Source: Spirochaetia bacterium 38H-sp
Lineage (GTDB): Bacteria > Spirochaetota > Spirochaetia > Winmispirales > Winmispiraceae
Assembly (NCBI GenBank): GCA_039023545.1
Contig: JBCHKQ010000001.1
Location: forward strand, 248,001-312,000
DNA: 64,000 bases
Direction of reading: 5' to 3'
Under the pieces are notes generated by a model. It saw only the letters and a list, made by a program, of their open reading frames with translations. It ran no database searches and was not told the DNA's origin. Numbering within the stretch: the stretch's first letter is position 1; each line of letters opens with the position of its first letter. Positions 1-7,262 of the stretch are shown here, in pieces. Made by a program: the position numbers and the translations under genes.

Positions 1-588
1 AACAGGAACAGAACGCAGAGCCACAGTCCCGCTTATAAGCCTAGGTTTATTAAAAACCCTTGCACGCTCATGCTCGCGAACAGCCTGCTTGACAGCCTCC
101 TCAACAGCCTTTTTCCTTGCAGCATACCCCTCAAAAGCAGGAGCAGTACCTATGCCAGATGCAACCTCCAAGTTAGCAGACTGCCAATGCTCATACCAGT
201 GCAGAAAACGCTCTGGCACAGTGTAAGAAATCATAGCATAAAAAACCTTATCCTCAGTCCAAGTCTGCATAACAGAGAGGAAAGGGTCACCCCACTTTAT
301 CTCCGCAATAGGCTCTAGGGAAAAAACCTCTTCTATTTTGCGAGTCTTATCATAAGGAACATAGGAAAAAGAAAACCCAAAAACCATACCAGAATAAACC
401 CAGCGTGCCTCCTCCAGAAGAAGCGTGGCTAGCTCCTTCTCCGACATAGAATCAGATGATTCATTGGGAGGAGAAAGAGGAAAAAAACCTACAGAGAACT
501 TACCCTGCAAAAAAATATCTTTTGCAAAGACAGAAAAAGAAACAAACAGTATAAAGACAATATAAAGTATTCTAATGGAAATACTCAT
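1..588 (-). CDS. Secreted/periplasmic protein of unknown function, C-terminus beyond the left edge
   Basis: The frame starts at ATG 588 and stays open for 196 codons to the window edge, so the C-terminus is missing. The first ~22 residues are a hydrophobic signal peptide ending in FSVFAKD, so the product is probably exported. The mature part has mixed aromatic and charged residues (for example WVYSGMVFGFSFSY and PERFLHWYEHW), then a Lys/Glu/Arg-rich helical stretch (AARKKAVEEAVKQAV). I recognise no family. The start overlaps the 3' end of the rhomboid gene by 17 bp, which suggests the two are translated from one leftward mRNA. AAAGG lies about 9 nt before the ATG, a weak site. Being a coding frame is well supported by length, signal peptide and overlap; the function is unknown. 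Confidence 0.75.
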   Translation of the reverse strand, partial: MSISIRILYIVFILFVSFSVFAKDIFLQGKFSVGFFPLSPPNESSDSMSEKELATLLLEEARWVYSGMVFGFSFSYVPYDKTRKIEEVFSLEPIAEIKWGDPFLSVMQTWTEDKVFYAMISYTVPERFLHWYEHWQSANLEVASGIGTAPAFEGYAARKKAVEEAVKQAVREHERARVFNKPRLISGTVALRSVPV

Positions 589-1210
589 CCCTAAAAACCT
601 TTATCGGATTGATTCCGTGTCTTATAAGCAGATAAAGATAAGCAACAAGGAATCCTGCTACATGAGTATAGTGAGCTACATTGCCACCTGTACCGGAAAA
701 AGCATAAAAAAGCTCAAGAGCAGTATAAAGCAAAACAAGAACAGGAGCAGGCACGGGAAGTATGAAAAACACAAGAATCTGGGATCTTGGGAAAAAGGTT
801 GCAAAAGCAAGCATAACACCAAACAGTGCTCCTGAAGCACCAAGAAGAATAACACCATAATAACCCAAAGCAATAAAATAAAAAAATGATAGAAGACCTG
901 ATAAAAAGCCGGTAAGCAGATAAAAAAGCAAAAACTCTCTGCTCCCCATAGCTCTCTCTACCTGATATCCAAAAAGAAGAACACCGAGCATATTAAAAAA
1001 AATATGATTAAAATTGGCATGCTCAAACATATAAGTAAAGAACTGCCACACATAGCCTTTGAGCACTGCTCCCGGAATAAGAGAAAGATAAAATTTAGAA
1101 ACAGGAACAATATTGCCAATAAAATAAAACATCAGGTTAAACCCGATGATATACAACGTTGCATTAAAAAACTCGTACTTAAAAGGTCTGCGCAAAAAAC
1201 GTAAATTCAT
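572..1210 (-). CDS. Rhomboid-family intramembrane serine protease
   Basis: Rhomboids cleave transmembrane helices inside the membrane with a Ser-His dyad. The sequence shows about six hydrophobic segments. It has the HxxxNHIFFN-like pattern HANFNHIFFNML after TM2, the serine motif GASGALFG, and the His motif HYTHVAGFL in the last helices. From ATG 1210 the protein has 212 residues, normal for a minimal six-TM bacterial rhomboid. A longer TTG start at 1246 is open in frame, but that TTG is the first base of a good -35 box, so the promoter, not the coding region, occupies 1218-1246. No Shine-Dalgarno is visible and the mRNA is probably leaderless. The next gene to the left overlaps its stop by 17 bp. 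Substrate unknown. Confidence 0.88.
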   Translation of the reverse strand: MNLRFLRRPFKYEFFNATLYIIGFNLMFYFIGNIVPVSKFYLSLIPGAVLKGYVWQFFTYMFEHANFNHIFFNMLGVLLFGYQVERAMGSREFLLFYLLTGFLSGLLSFFYFIALGYYGVILLGASGALFGVMLAFATFFPRSQILVFFILPVPAPVLVLLYTALELFYAFSGTGGNVAHYTHVAGFLVAYLYLLIRHGINPIKVFRDEYFH

Positions 1211-1217
1211 GAATAGA

Positions 1218-1246
1218 AATGTAAGACTAAGAAGTCCTTTGGTCAA
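1218..1246 (-). promoter_or_regulatory. Promoter of the rhomboid gene (leaderless)
   Basis: On the minus strand TTGACC (1246-1241) is followed after exactly 17 nt by TACATT (1223-1218), then 7 nt and ATG 1210. The spacing predicts transcription starting at or next to the start codon. Confidence 0.6.
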
Positions 1247-1285
1247 TGGTTTACACGCTTAAAGAATACCTATAAGAATATAGTC

Positions 1286-1867
1286 ATGAAATGGGACGAT
1301 GATTACTACACACAAAAAGCAAAAAAAGATGGCTATCCCGCACGCTCTGTATACAAGCTCATGGAGATAGATAAAAAGTATAAGATTATAAAACAGGGAT
1401 ATACAGTGCTGGACATAGGGGCTGCGCCGGGAAGCTGGAGCAAATACATCCTTACAAAAATAGGAAAAAGCGGAAGGCTTCTGTCTATAGACCTCAACAG
1501 GCTGGAAATAAAAGAAGACAGCAGAATGGAAGCCCTGCAAGGAGATATATACAGTAAGGAGATACAGGATAGGATAGCAGAATACGGTCAGTTTGACCTT
1601 GTTGTAAGCGACATAGCCCCAACAACAAGTGGCAACCGCAATCTAGATACAGCACGATCAGAAGCACTTGTGGAAGAGGTCATAGGATTTGCAGAAAAAT
1701 ATCTAAAGACAGGAGGAGATTTTGTTGCCAAGCTTTTTCAGGGTCCGGGAAGACAGGCAATCATGGATCGTATCAGGGCAAACTGGACAAGCGCACATTT
1801 TTTTAAGCCACAGGCAACGAGAAAACAGTCTTTTGAAGTATTTATAATAGGCATAGGTAAAAAATAG
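1286..1867 (+). CDS. rlmE: 23S rRNA 2'-O-methyltransferase RlmE (FtsJ/RrmJ)
   Basis: RlmE methylates the 2'-O of a conserved uridine (U2552 in E. coli numbering) in the A loop of 23S rRNA, a late 50S assembly step. The 193-residue length fits the family. The K-D-K-E catalytic tetrad can be placed: Lys24 in ARSVYKL, Asp in VVSDIAPTTSG, Lys in FVAKLFQGPG and Glu in QSFEVFIIG. The SAM-binding motif I is VLDIGAAPGSWSKY. It is transcribed divergently from the rhomboid gene with only 75 bp between the starts. No Shine-Dalgarno precedes the ATG; TATAAG lies 9 nt upstream, so a very short leader is likely. The gene ends before a tagged hairpin that points the other way. Confidence 0.95.
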   Translation: MKWDDDYYTQKAKKDGYPARSVYKLMEIDKKYKIIKQGYTVLDIGAAPGSWSKYILTKIGKSGRLLSIDLNRLEIKEDSRMEALQGDIYSKEIQDRIAEYGQFDLVVSDIAPTTSGNRNLDTARSEALVEEVIGFAEKYLKTGGDFVAKLFQGPGRQAIMDRIRANWTSAHFFKPQATRKQSFEVFIIGIGKK

Positions 1868-1919
1868 ATTTTTAATTTTATGACAGAGGCTTTACTCATC
1901 TTTTCCCCACATGGAAGCA

Positions 1920-1953
1920 GTACGGGATGAGCTGGCGAATCCCGTACGTTCAG
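1920..1953 (-). repeat. Tagged hairpin, minus orientation, between two plus-strand genes
   Basis: GTACGGGAT (1920-1928) and ATCCCGTAC (1939-1947) form a perfect 9-bp stem with a 10-nt loop. Read on the minus strand the stem is preceded by CTGAACG, the tag seen at fourteen other hairpins here. There is no T-run and no minus-strand gene ends here; rlmE lies to the left and apbE starts to the right, both on the plus strand. Confidence 0.6.
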
Positions 1954-2032
1954 TTAAAAAATAAATAGGTTTAACAGGGATTTTCTTTTTGTCAACTTGT
2001 ACGCTTTCGTAAAAAAATGTTACACTTGACGG

Positions 2033-3049
2033 ATGAAAAGAGTGGTCTTTTTACTCCTGCTTCTGGTCTTGTTTTTTTCTTCTTGCAGAGTAATCGAGCC
2101 AGTGGGAAAAACTGAGTTTGTTTTAGGAACGGTCTGCACTATAAGCGTATACGATAACACAAAGAAGGCAAGTCAGGCCATAGATGAGGTTTTTGCAGCT
2201 TTAAAGGAGCTGGAGAAGAAGCTGTCCGCCAATGATGAGTCCAGCATGATAAGCAGGATAAACAAGTATGCTTACAGTAGGGATGTCTCAGCGGATGAGG
2301 AGACTGCATTTATTCTTAAGAAAGCAATGGAATATGCAGAAAAGTCCGGCGGCGCTTTTGATCCGGCAATTGGGGCTATTGTAAAATTGTGGAACATTGG
2401 CACGGAGGATGCAAGGGTACCAAGTGAAAATGAGATAGAAAAATTACTGCTATCCGCGGATTACCAAAATATAAACATAAGGGAAACCAGCATAAGACTG
2501 CTAAATCCAGATACAAGGATAGATTTGGGCGCAATTGCAAAGGGATATGCCAGTGATATTGCAAGGGATATTCTCAAGAAGAATGGCATAACCAGAGCGA
2601 TAATAGATCTTGGCGGGAATATCTATGCCATGGGAAAAAGGCCCACAGGTGAGGAATGGCGCATAGGTATACAGGACCCACGAGGAGATAAGGGAATATA
2701 TATAGGGATTGTACACGTAAGCGATATGGCTGTTGTTACATCCGGAGATTATGAGAGGTTTTTTACAGTCAATGGAAAAAGATATCATCACATAATAGAT
2801 CCTACCTCAGGTTATCCTGCAGAAAATGGTCTTCTTAGTGTGTCCGTCATATCAAAGTCAGGGATAGATGCGGATGCGCTTTCTACAACTCTTTTTGTTC
2901 TTGGCGCAGATAAAGGAAAGGATTTTATCAAAAAATATGCAAAGGATGCTGAGGCAGTATTTATAACAACAGACAGGAGAATAATCACAACAGATGGTCT
3001 TAAGGATATTCTTGACATAACAACAACGAATTACCAGCTGGGAAAATAG
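2033..3049 (+). CDS. apbE: FAD:protein FMN transferase (ApbE/Ftp), lipoprotein
   Basis: ApbE/Ftp proteins hydrolyse FAD and attach FMN covalently to Thr/Ser of target flavoproteins such as Rnf/Nqr subunits. The first 18 residues are a lipoprotein signal with Cys18 after FFSS, as in treponemal Ftp, placing it on the periplasmic side of the membrane. Family motifs are present: GAIAKGYASDIA, IDLGGNIYAMG, YHHIIDPTSGYPA and IDADALST with the Mg-binding Asp. Length (338 aa) is typical. No flavoprotein target is visible in the window. A C-terminal NusG-II gene ends 3 bp after it on the opposite strand, so the two are convergent. The stretch before it (1868-2032) holds a tagged hairpin and no clear Shine-Dalgarno. 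Confidence 0.93.
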   Translation: MKRVVFLLLLLVLFFSSCRVIEPVGKTEFVLGTVCTISVYDNTKKASQAIDEVFAALKELEKKLSANDESSMISRINKYAYSRDVSADEETAFILKKAMEYAEKSGGAFDPAIGAIVKLWNIGTEDARVPSENEIEKLLLSADYQNINIRETSIRLLNPDTRIDLGAIAKGYASDIARDILKKNGITRAIIDLGGNIYAMGKRPTGEEWRIGIQDPRGDKGIYIGIVHVSDMAVVTSGDYERFFTVNGKRYHHIIDPTSGYPAENGLLSVSVISKSGIDADALSTTLFVLGADKGKDFIKKYAKDAEAVFITTDRRIITTDGLKDILDITTTNYQLGK

Positions 3050-3052
3050 GCC

Positions 3053-3439
3053 TTAGAAGCTACCGGCATCCACAGTTCTCTCGATGTCCTGTCCTGTGAT
3101 TCTTACAAAAATGCGGTTAGGCAGGCAGGCAACCCACTGGCCAGGGCTGCTTATCCTGCCCATAGCAATGCAAAGTTTATCCGGACAGGGCGATTCTATT
3201 ATGCGGGCATAACCGTCTTCTATCTTTATAAGAGTTTCCCCTAAGGGTCCGGAAACAGATATCTCTCTGTTATCATCAAGAGGATAAAGAAATGAGCCTT
3301 TTTCTGACTCTATGTGCACAAGCTTTTTCCCGGAGTTATCAAGAGAGAGAGAATATACGGAGAACACAACAATGCAGAAGGCCAGAGCAACCACAAAGAT
3401 ATCCATAACCGTAAACTGGAGAGAAAAAGCTCTGTCCAC
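3053..3439 (-). CDS. NusG domain II-containing membrane-anchored protein
   Basis: One N-terminal transmembrane helix (about residues 12-32) is followed by a small extracytoplasmic domain with the family signature SPCPDKLCIAMGRIS and WVACLPNRIFV, including three conserved Cys. This is the stand-alone NusG domain II family, whose biochemical role is not established. The start is GTG 3439, directly after the TAG of the upstream ATPase gene; GGAGG lies 5 nt before it, which decides against the internal ATG at codon 12. It therefore belongs to the leftward operon nuclease-ATPase-NusG-II. It faces apbE tail to tail with 3 bp between stops. NusG-II and ApbE genes are often neighbours in genomes with Rnf-type complexes; that link is inference here. 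Confidence 0.85.
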   Translation of the reverse strand: MDRAFSLQFTVMDIFVVALAFCIVVFSVYSLSLDNSGKKLVHIESEKGSFLYPLDDNREISVSGPLGETLIKIEDGYARIIESPCPDKLCIAMGRISSPGQWVACLPNRIFVRITGQDIERTVDAGSF

Positions 3440-5623
3440 CTATGCCTCCAACTCAAAAACAGCAAGAAAAGAAGAGGGAAAAGAGGAAATAACAAGCTCC
3501 CTTACCTCTTCAAAGCTTGTAAAAAAGAAACCCTGCCAACCATGATGTCTTTCAAAAAACATGCGGATGGCCTCAATGGCACCTTTTCTGCGCATACTAT
3601 CAAGGGATTCGAATGGCTCATCAAAGATAAGCACACCATCTTCCACGAGACCCGCTCTGTCCGCGGTAAGCTCTGCAAGTCCCAGCCTTGCAGCTAGGAA
3701 AAAAGCTGCCTGCGTTCCTTTGGACAATAGGCTTATTCCTCTGTCACAGGATGTTGCGTCTTCTACAATGATATCCGTTATATTAAGAGAATCTATCCTT
3801 ATGTCCCTTTTATCGCCAGTTATGGCAGAAAAATAAGGAACCATTTTCTCCACAATAAGGCCAAAATCGCTTGCAAGCTCATCCCGTATGGCAGAAAAAA
3901 CAGAACCAGCTATTCTATAGGCCTCCACATCTTTTTTCATCTCTTCAAGCTCGGAATTGAGTCTAGCAAGTTCTTTCTTATCCTGCTCAAGCTGCATCAT
4001 CAGCCTCATATTGCTTGAGCTGTAAAGCTCTCCCTTTATACGGGACAACGAGATGTCAATGCTGTTAATTTCACTCTCAGAGTCTGCAATGGCCTTCTGC
4101 ACCCTTGCGTACTCAGCATTTAGCATTTTTTTTGCCATATCATCCAATTCTTCGGCAGGGAGTTCTTTTTCAAGCATATCACACTCTGACATAAGCCGAG
4201 TGGTAAGCTCCTCATTACTTCCTGCCTTATATTCTTCTCTGAGCTTGGCAAGTACTCTTCTGTCCTCATCCAGCTCCCGCCTTTTCTCATTTGCCATCCG
4301 CTCCCTTTCTCCCAGGGCTGATGAGTTCTCCACACCACTTTTAATTCTCCAAGAATCATAAGCGCGTCTTGAGTCGGTAAGTTGTGTCTGCACAAGAAAA
4401 AGCTCTCCAGACAATTTATTTTTTTCATTCTCCAGTCCGACAAGTCGTTCTTCTTGTTCTCTGAGAGAAGAAGAAAGTCCATACATCTCGCTATCCAATT
4501 CCGTAATAAGCTGTCCCAGTTTGCCGGATAGATTTCTTGCACTTAGAAAAGTTTTTTTATAAAAAAAACCGTATAAAAATGATGTTGCAAAAAGGCTACC
4601 TCCAGGTATGGCGACAAGTAAACCAGATAAAAAAGAATCAAGCCCAGAAAAAGGCAACATAAGGAAAATACCAACAAGCAGGATACCTATCCCTATAATC
4701 CCGCCAATAGTGGAAAAACGTAGTCTTAAGACACAGTCGCGCAGCTCCGCAATAAGCTCTTTTTTTGCGGATATCAGCTTTCTCTTTTCTTCTGACAACC
4801 TCCGAGCATTCTCCATATTCTTCTCGCAGTCTTCCAGCCTGAGCCTTGTCCTGTACTCTTCTTGTTCCAACTCTCTAATCCGTTCTTCCAAATCCTTTCC
4901 CTCACGCATCAAACTGCCATAGTTAGTCATAGAAACAAGCTCAGCTTCCTTATTTTTTACCTTATTTATCCTTTCAAGATAAGAACGTATGCGCTTGTAG
5001 TCATCAAGTTTTCTTTGTCCCTCAATCCTTTGCTTAAGCTCATTTTCCTTTTCCTTGAGTTTCACAAGCTCTTCTTCCAGCAGGTGTTTTTTCTCCGCCA
5101 GTTTCTTTGACTCTGAAGATTTTTTTGCTTCGTTTTCTACTACAGCTGAATTCTGACTTATCCTCTGCTTAAGCTCCATTATCTCTGTCTGTTTTTTAAA
5201 AAAATCCTTACCAGCTTTATAATTCTTTTTATCTATTGCAACCTTAGCAGCTAAAGAATCAACAAGCTTATCCAGATTGACTTCGTTATTAAAAACAGCA
5301 TCCTGTATCCATCTGGCAAGTTTGCCCTTATTACTCTTGCTATCTAGGCTCATCACCACACTGCCGGAACGTATTGCAAACACATTAGCAAGAGCATCCA
5401 GATCTATATAGCCTGTCTTTCCCTTTGCAGAAAGCTCAGTACTCTCATAACGGCCAAGGTATGTCTTGCCAGGATTCTTATCCGCAAGTACGCAAAAAAG
5501 TGCATCAGCCAATGTTGACTTACCTGCCTCGTTTTTGCCAAAAAAAAGATTAAAGTCTTTAAAATCAAAGCCTTTATTCTCAAACTTACCGAACTTCTTT
5601 AAAAAAAGACTATCCAAACTCAT
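3440..5623 (-). CDS. SbcC/YhaN-like ABC-type ATPase with coiled coils and a central membrane hairpin
   Basis: The 727-residue protein has the head-coil-hinge-coil-head plan of Rad50/SbcC/YhaN. Walker A is GKNEAGKST (residues 29-37). Long coiled coils run from about 145-300 and 360-600. The ABC signature-like SLLSKGTQAAF and Walker B GVLIFDEPFESLD are near the C-terminus. Instead of a zinc hook the centre (about 303-355) holds two strongly hydrophobic segments separated by GLDS, predicted as a membrane hairpin. The gene overlaps the upstream metallophosphoesterase by 4 bp (ATGA), so the pair is translationally coupled as in SbcDC/YhaON. The family works on DNA ends or structures; the exact substrate here is unknown. 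Confidence 0.88.
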   Translation of the reverse strand: MSLDSLFLKKFGKFENKGFDFKDFNLFFGKNEAGKSTLADALFCVLADKNPGKTYLGRYESTELSAKGKTGYIDLDALANVFAIRSGSVVMSLDSKSNKGKLARWIQDAVFNNEVNLDKLVDSLAAKVAIDKKNYKAGKDFFKKQTEIMELKQRISQNSAVVENEAKKSSESKKLAEKKHLLEEELVKLKEKENELKQRIEGQRKLDDYKRIRSYLERINKVKNKEAELVSMTNYGSLMREGKDLEERIRELEQEEYRTRLRLEDCEKNMENARRLSEEKRKLISAKKELIAELRDCVLRLRFSTIGGIIGIGILLVGIFLMLPFSGLDSFLSGLLVAIPGGSLFATSFLYGFFYKKTFLSARNLSGKLGQLITELDSEMYGLSSSLREQEERLVGLENEKNKLSGELFLVQTQLTDSRRAYDSWRIKSGVENSSALGERERMANEKRRELDEDRRVLAKLREEYKAGSNEELTTRLMSECDMLEKELPAEELDDMAKKMLNAEYARVQKAIADSESEINSIDISLSRIKGELYSSSNMRLMMQLEQDKKELARLNSELEEMKKDVEAYRIAGSVFSAIRDELASDFGLIVEKMVPYFSAITGDKRDIRIDSLNITDIIVEDATSCDRGISLLSKGTQAAFFLAARLGLAELTADRAGLVEDGVLIFDEPFESLDSMRRKGAIEAIRMFFERHHGWQGFFFTSFEEVRELVISSFPSSFLAVFELEA

Positions 5624-6669
5624 TGGGAAAGCTCCTGTTTTAGCTCAAGCAAGCCCTTTAGAAGGGCACGATTCCATGTGTCTTTATCATATTTGTCTTT
5701 TATATCATCCATTTTTTTAAGAAACAATTTTACGATTCTGTACTCCGACATCTTGCTCAGATAATCCACATTATCATCTATATCCAGCTTTCTCACTCTC
5801 CCTGCAAAAAGCTCCTCTATCTTCTTTTTAAACTCAGAAGCAGCCTGCATATTGTCCATGATTCCATCCAGCCTTATGGTAAGATAATCGGATAGAGAAA
5901 GATCTGTATCAGCAAGAGAAAAAATATCATCTGCGCCAGCAATAACAGAAAGTTCCTTCCATTCGCCTGCCTCATCAAGAAAAACTCTCTCTACCTCCAC
6001 AGAAGTTCCAAGGCTTACCCTCATACATGATCTTTTTCCGGATTCCCCCTTGCGCCAAACACGGGAAGAACCTGGATAACAAAGCACACAACCATCTTTC
6101 TTTTGATAAAAAGCAGAATGAATATGTCCCAGTGCCGCATAGTCCGCACTCACAGCCTCTAAGACAGAAGGAGAAATAACAGCAAAATCATCCTCATTGG
6201 AAAAAAACTCATACATCCCGCCAAGAGTACCATGAGACACAAAAACACGCTTCTTGCCAGAAAAGTCCGGCACAGCCGCAGCATCAAAAGAAGAATCCCC
6301 CGGATAGAAAGGAAGAACAACAAACTCCGTATCCAGGCTGTCAGGACTTATAACAGAGAGTCCAGGCTCACTGACAAAAAACACATTATCTGCAGGCAAA
6401 AACTCAGAAAAAGAATGCTTCCCTTTTTCCAGATACTCATGATTACCAGCACAATAGATAACAGGCCTGTCATAAGAAGCAAAAAGCCCCATAACAGGCT
6501 TCCATAAGGCACTCATATCAGAAAAAGAATCAAACAAATCACCTGCAATCACAATCGCATCGCAGGAAGATGCCGCATTTATAATCTCATTGAGAATAGA
6601 CATAGAATAATCGCGTTCTTTCTCGGAGACATGCAAATCCGCAAAATGCAGCAAAGCCAAATTTTTCAT
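5620..6669 (-). CDS. SbcD/YhaO-like metallophosphoesterase (DNA exonuclease subunit)
   Basis: A calcineurin-like phosphoesterase with all five metal-site blocks in order: FADLHVS (residues 9-15), IVIAGDLFD, YCAGNHEY, FVSHGTLGG and ALGHIHSAFY. Length (349 aa) matches SbcD/YhaO/Mre11 nuclease subunits, with a C-terminal ~100-residue segment that could contact the partner ATPase. It is the first gene of the leftward unit and overlaps the ATPase start by 4 bp. By family this would be a two-metal DNA exo/endonuclease controlled by the ATPase. Start ATG 6669 is the only strong candidate; the upstream sequence is AT-rich without a clear Shine-Dalgarno. Confidence 0.88.
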   Translation of the reverse strand: MKNLALLHFADLHVSEKERDYSMSILNEIINAASSCDAIVIAGDLFDSFSDMSALWKPVMGLFASYDRPVIYCAGNHEYLEKGKHSFSEFLPADNVFFVSEPGLSVISPDSLDTEFVVLPFYPGDSSFDAAAVPDFSGKKRVFVSHGTLGGMYEFFSNEDDFAVISPSVLEAVSADYAALGHIHSAFYQKKDGCVLCYPGSSRVWRKGESGKRSCMRVSLGTSVEVERVFLDEAGEWKELSVIAGADDIFSLADTDLSLSDYLTIRLDGIMDNMQAASEFKKKIEELFAGRVRKLDIDDNVDYLSKMSEYRIVKLFLKKMDDIKDKYDKDTWNRALLKGLLELKQELSQ

Positions 6670-6775
6670 AGCATAAGAATATAACGTAAAAGACTTATTA
6701 TCAATCGTATACTCGGATTGCCTATATCAAGCATATCGTATATATTTATCATATCTTTATCACAGGAGGCCAAAA

Positions 6776-6946
6776 ATGGCATACGTGATATCAGACGACT
6801 GCGTTTCCTGCGGGGCATGCATGAGTGAGTGTCCTACTGACGCAATCAGTGAGGGCACACCCTACGTAATAGATGCAGAGAAATGCATCGACTGCGGTTC
6901 CTGCGCAGAAGTCTGCCCCTCAGAGGCTATAAGCCCTGGAGAATAA
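6776..6946 (+). CDS. 2[4Fe-4S] ferredoxin, 56 residues
   Basis: A short gene of 56 codons that encodes a classical clostridial-type bacterial ferredoxin. Two CxxCxxCxxxCP motifs are visible: Cys9-12-15-19 and Cys37-40-43-47, enough for two [4Fe-4S] clusters. Such ferredoxins carry low-potential electrons for pyruvate:ferredoxin oxidoreductase, hydrogenase or Rnf in anaerobes. The start is secure: AGGAGG at 6764-6769 lies 6 nt before ATG 6776. It is monocistronic, with its own intrinsic terminator immediately after the stop (6952-6977). Its presence fits an anaerobic or fermentative lifestyle; the partner enzyme is not in this window. Confidence 0.95.
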   Translation: MAYVISDDCVSCGACMSECPTDAISEGTPYVIDAEKCIDCGSCAEVCPSEAISPGE

Positions 6947-6951
6947 AAAAG

Positions 6952-6977
6952 AGCCGCCTTAAAGGCGGCTTCTTTTA
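6952..6977 (+). terminator. Intrinsic terminator of the ferredoxin gene
   Basis: AGCCGCC (6952-6958) pairs with GGCGGCT (6964-6970), loop TTAAA, then a T-rich tail. It starts 5 nt after the ferredoxin stop. It carries no GAACG tag. Confidence 0.88.
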
Positions 6978-6983
6978 TATAAA

Positions 6984-7027
6984 GACCGAACGGGAGACCC
7001 GCAAAGCGACTCTCCCTGCCTCCGGCA
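6984..7027 (+). repeat. Tagged composite hairpin, plus orientation
   Basis: The tag GACCGAACG (6984-6992) is followed by outer stem GGGAGA (6992-6997) pairing with TCTCCC (7011-7016), then the small hairpin TGCC-TCC-GGCA (7017-7027). It lies behind the ferredoxin terminator and in front of an oppositely oriented tagged terminator. Confidence 0.6.
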
Positions 7028-7028
7028 G

Positions 7029-7070
7029 AAAAAAAGGCCTGGCCGCATAAGCGGGCAGGCCGTTCGGTAT
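7029..7070 (-). terminator. Tagged intrinsic terminator of tRNA-Leu
   Basis: On the minus strand the tag ACCGAACG (7068-7061) begins a few nt after the tRNA 3' end, followed by stem GGCCTG (7061-7056) with CAGGCC (7041-7036), an inner GC-rich stem and a run of seven T. Confidence 0.8.
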
Positions 7071-7076
7071 AAAAAT

Positions 7077-7160
7077 GCCCAGGGGGGGACTTGAACCCCC
7101 ACGAGCGAAATGCTCACTAGAACCTGAATCTAGCGCGTCTACCAATTCCGCCACCTGGGC
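7077..7160 (-). tRNA. tRNA-Leu (anticodon CAG)
   Basis: On the minus strand an 84-nt class II tRNA folds with acceptor GCCCAGG/CCTGGGC, D-arm with TTGGTAGACGC, anticodon arm CTAGA-TTCAGGT-TCTAG with anticodon CAG (reads CUG), an extended variable arm and T-arm GGGGGTTCAAGTCCCCC. The long variable arm and anticodon both indicate leucine. CCA is not encoded. A good promoter lies upstream and a tagged terminator directly downstream. Confidence 0.97.
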
Positions 7161-7171
7161 AGGTGAAATAA

Positions 7172-7200
7172 AGTATGCAGAAAAAATATCACTATGTCAA
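7172..7200 (-). promoter_or_regulatory. Promoter of tRNA-Leu
   Basis: On the minus strand TTGACA (7200-7195), 17-nt spacer, CATACT (7177-7172). The -35 is a perfect consensus and the -10 lies about 12 nt before the tRNA 5' end. Confidence 0.75.
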
Positions 7201-7262
7201 TTACAGCTTCTCTTGATTTTAAGAGGCTCTACGCGTAAGCTATACAGGTTTTAGGAGTGCAG

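Noticed and set aside
575-1204. Open frames on the plus strand opposite the rhomboid gene
   Set aside because: They are antisense to a gene with clear catalytic motifs and have no ribosome-binding site or recognisable domains.
1211-1246. N-terminal extension of the rhomboid protein from TTG 1246
   Set aside because: The TTG is the -35 box of a consensus promoter whose -10 lies 7 nt before ATG 1210, and no ribosome-binding site precedes it.
3312-3836. Plus-strand open frames opposite the SbcC-like ATPase and NusG-II gene
   Set aside because: Low-complexity Ser/Lys-rich products typical of antisense reading of coiled-coil genes.
3053-6669. ATPase-metallophosphoesterase pair as a new anti-phage defence system
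   Set aside because: Motifs, lengths and 4-bp overlap match the housekeeping SbcDC/YhaON arrangement, and no other defence genes or mobile features are near.
6984-7070. Tagged hairpins as REP/MITE copies
   Set aside because: Stem sequences are unrelated between copies; only the tag outside the stem and the TGCC-N3-GGCA cap are shared.
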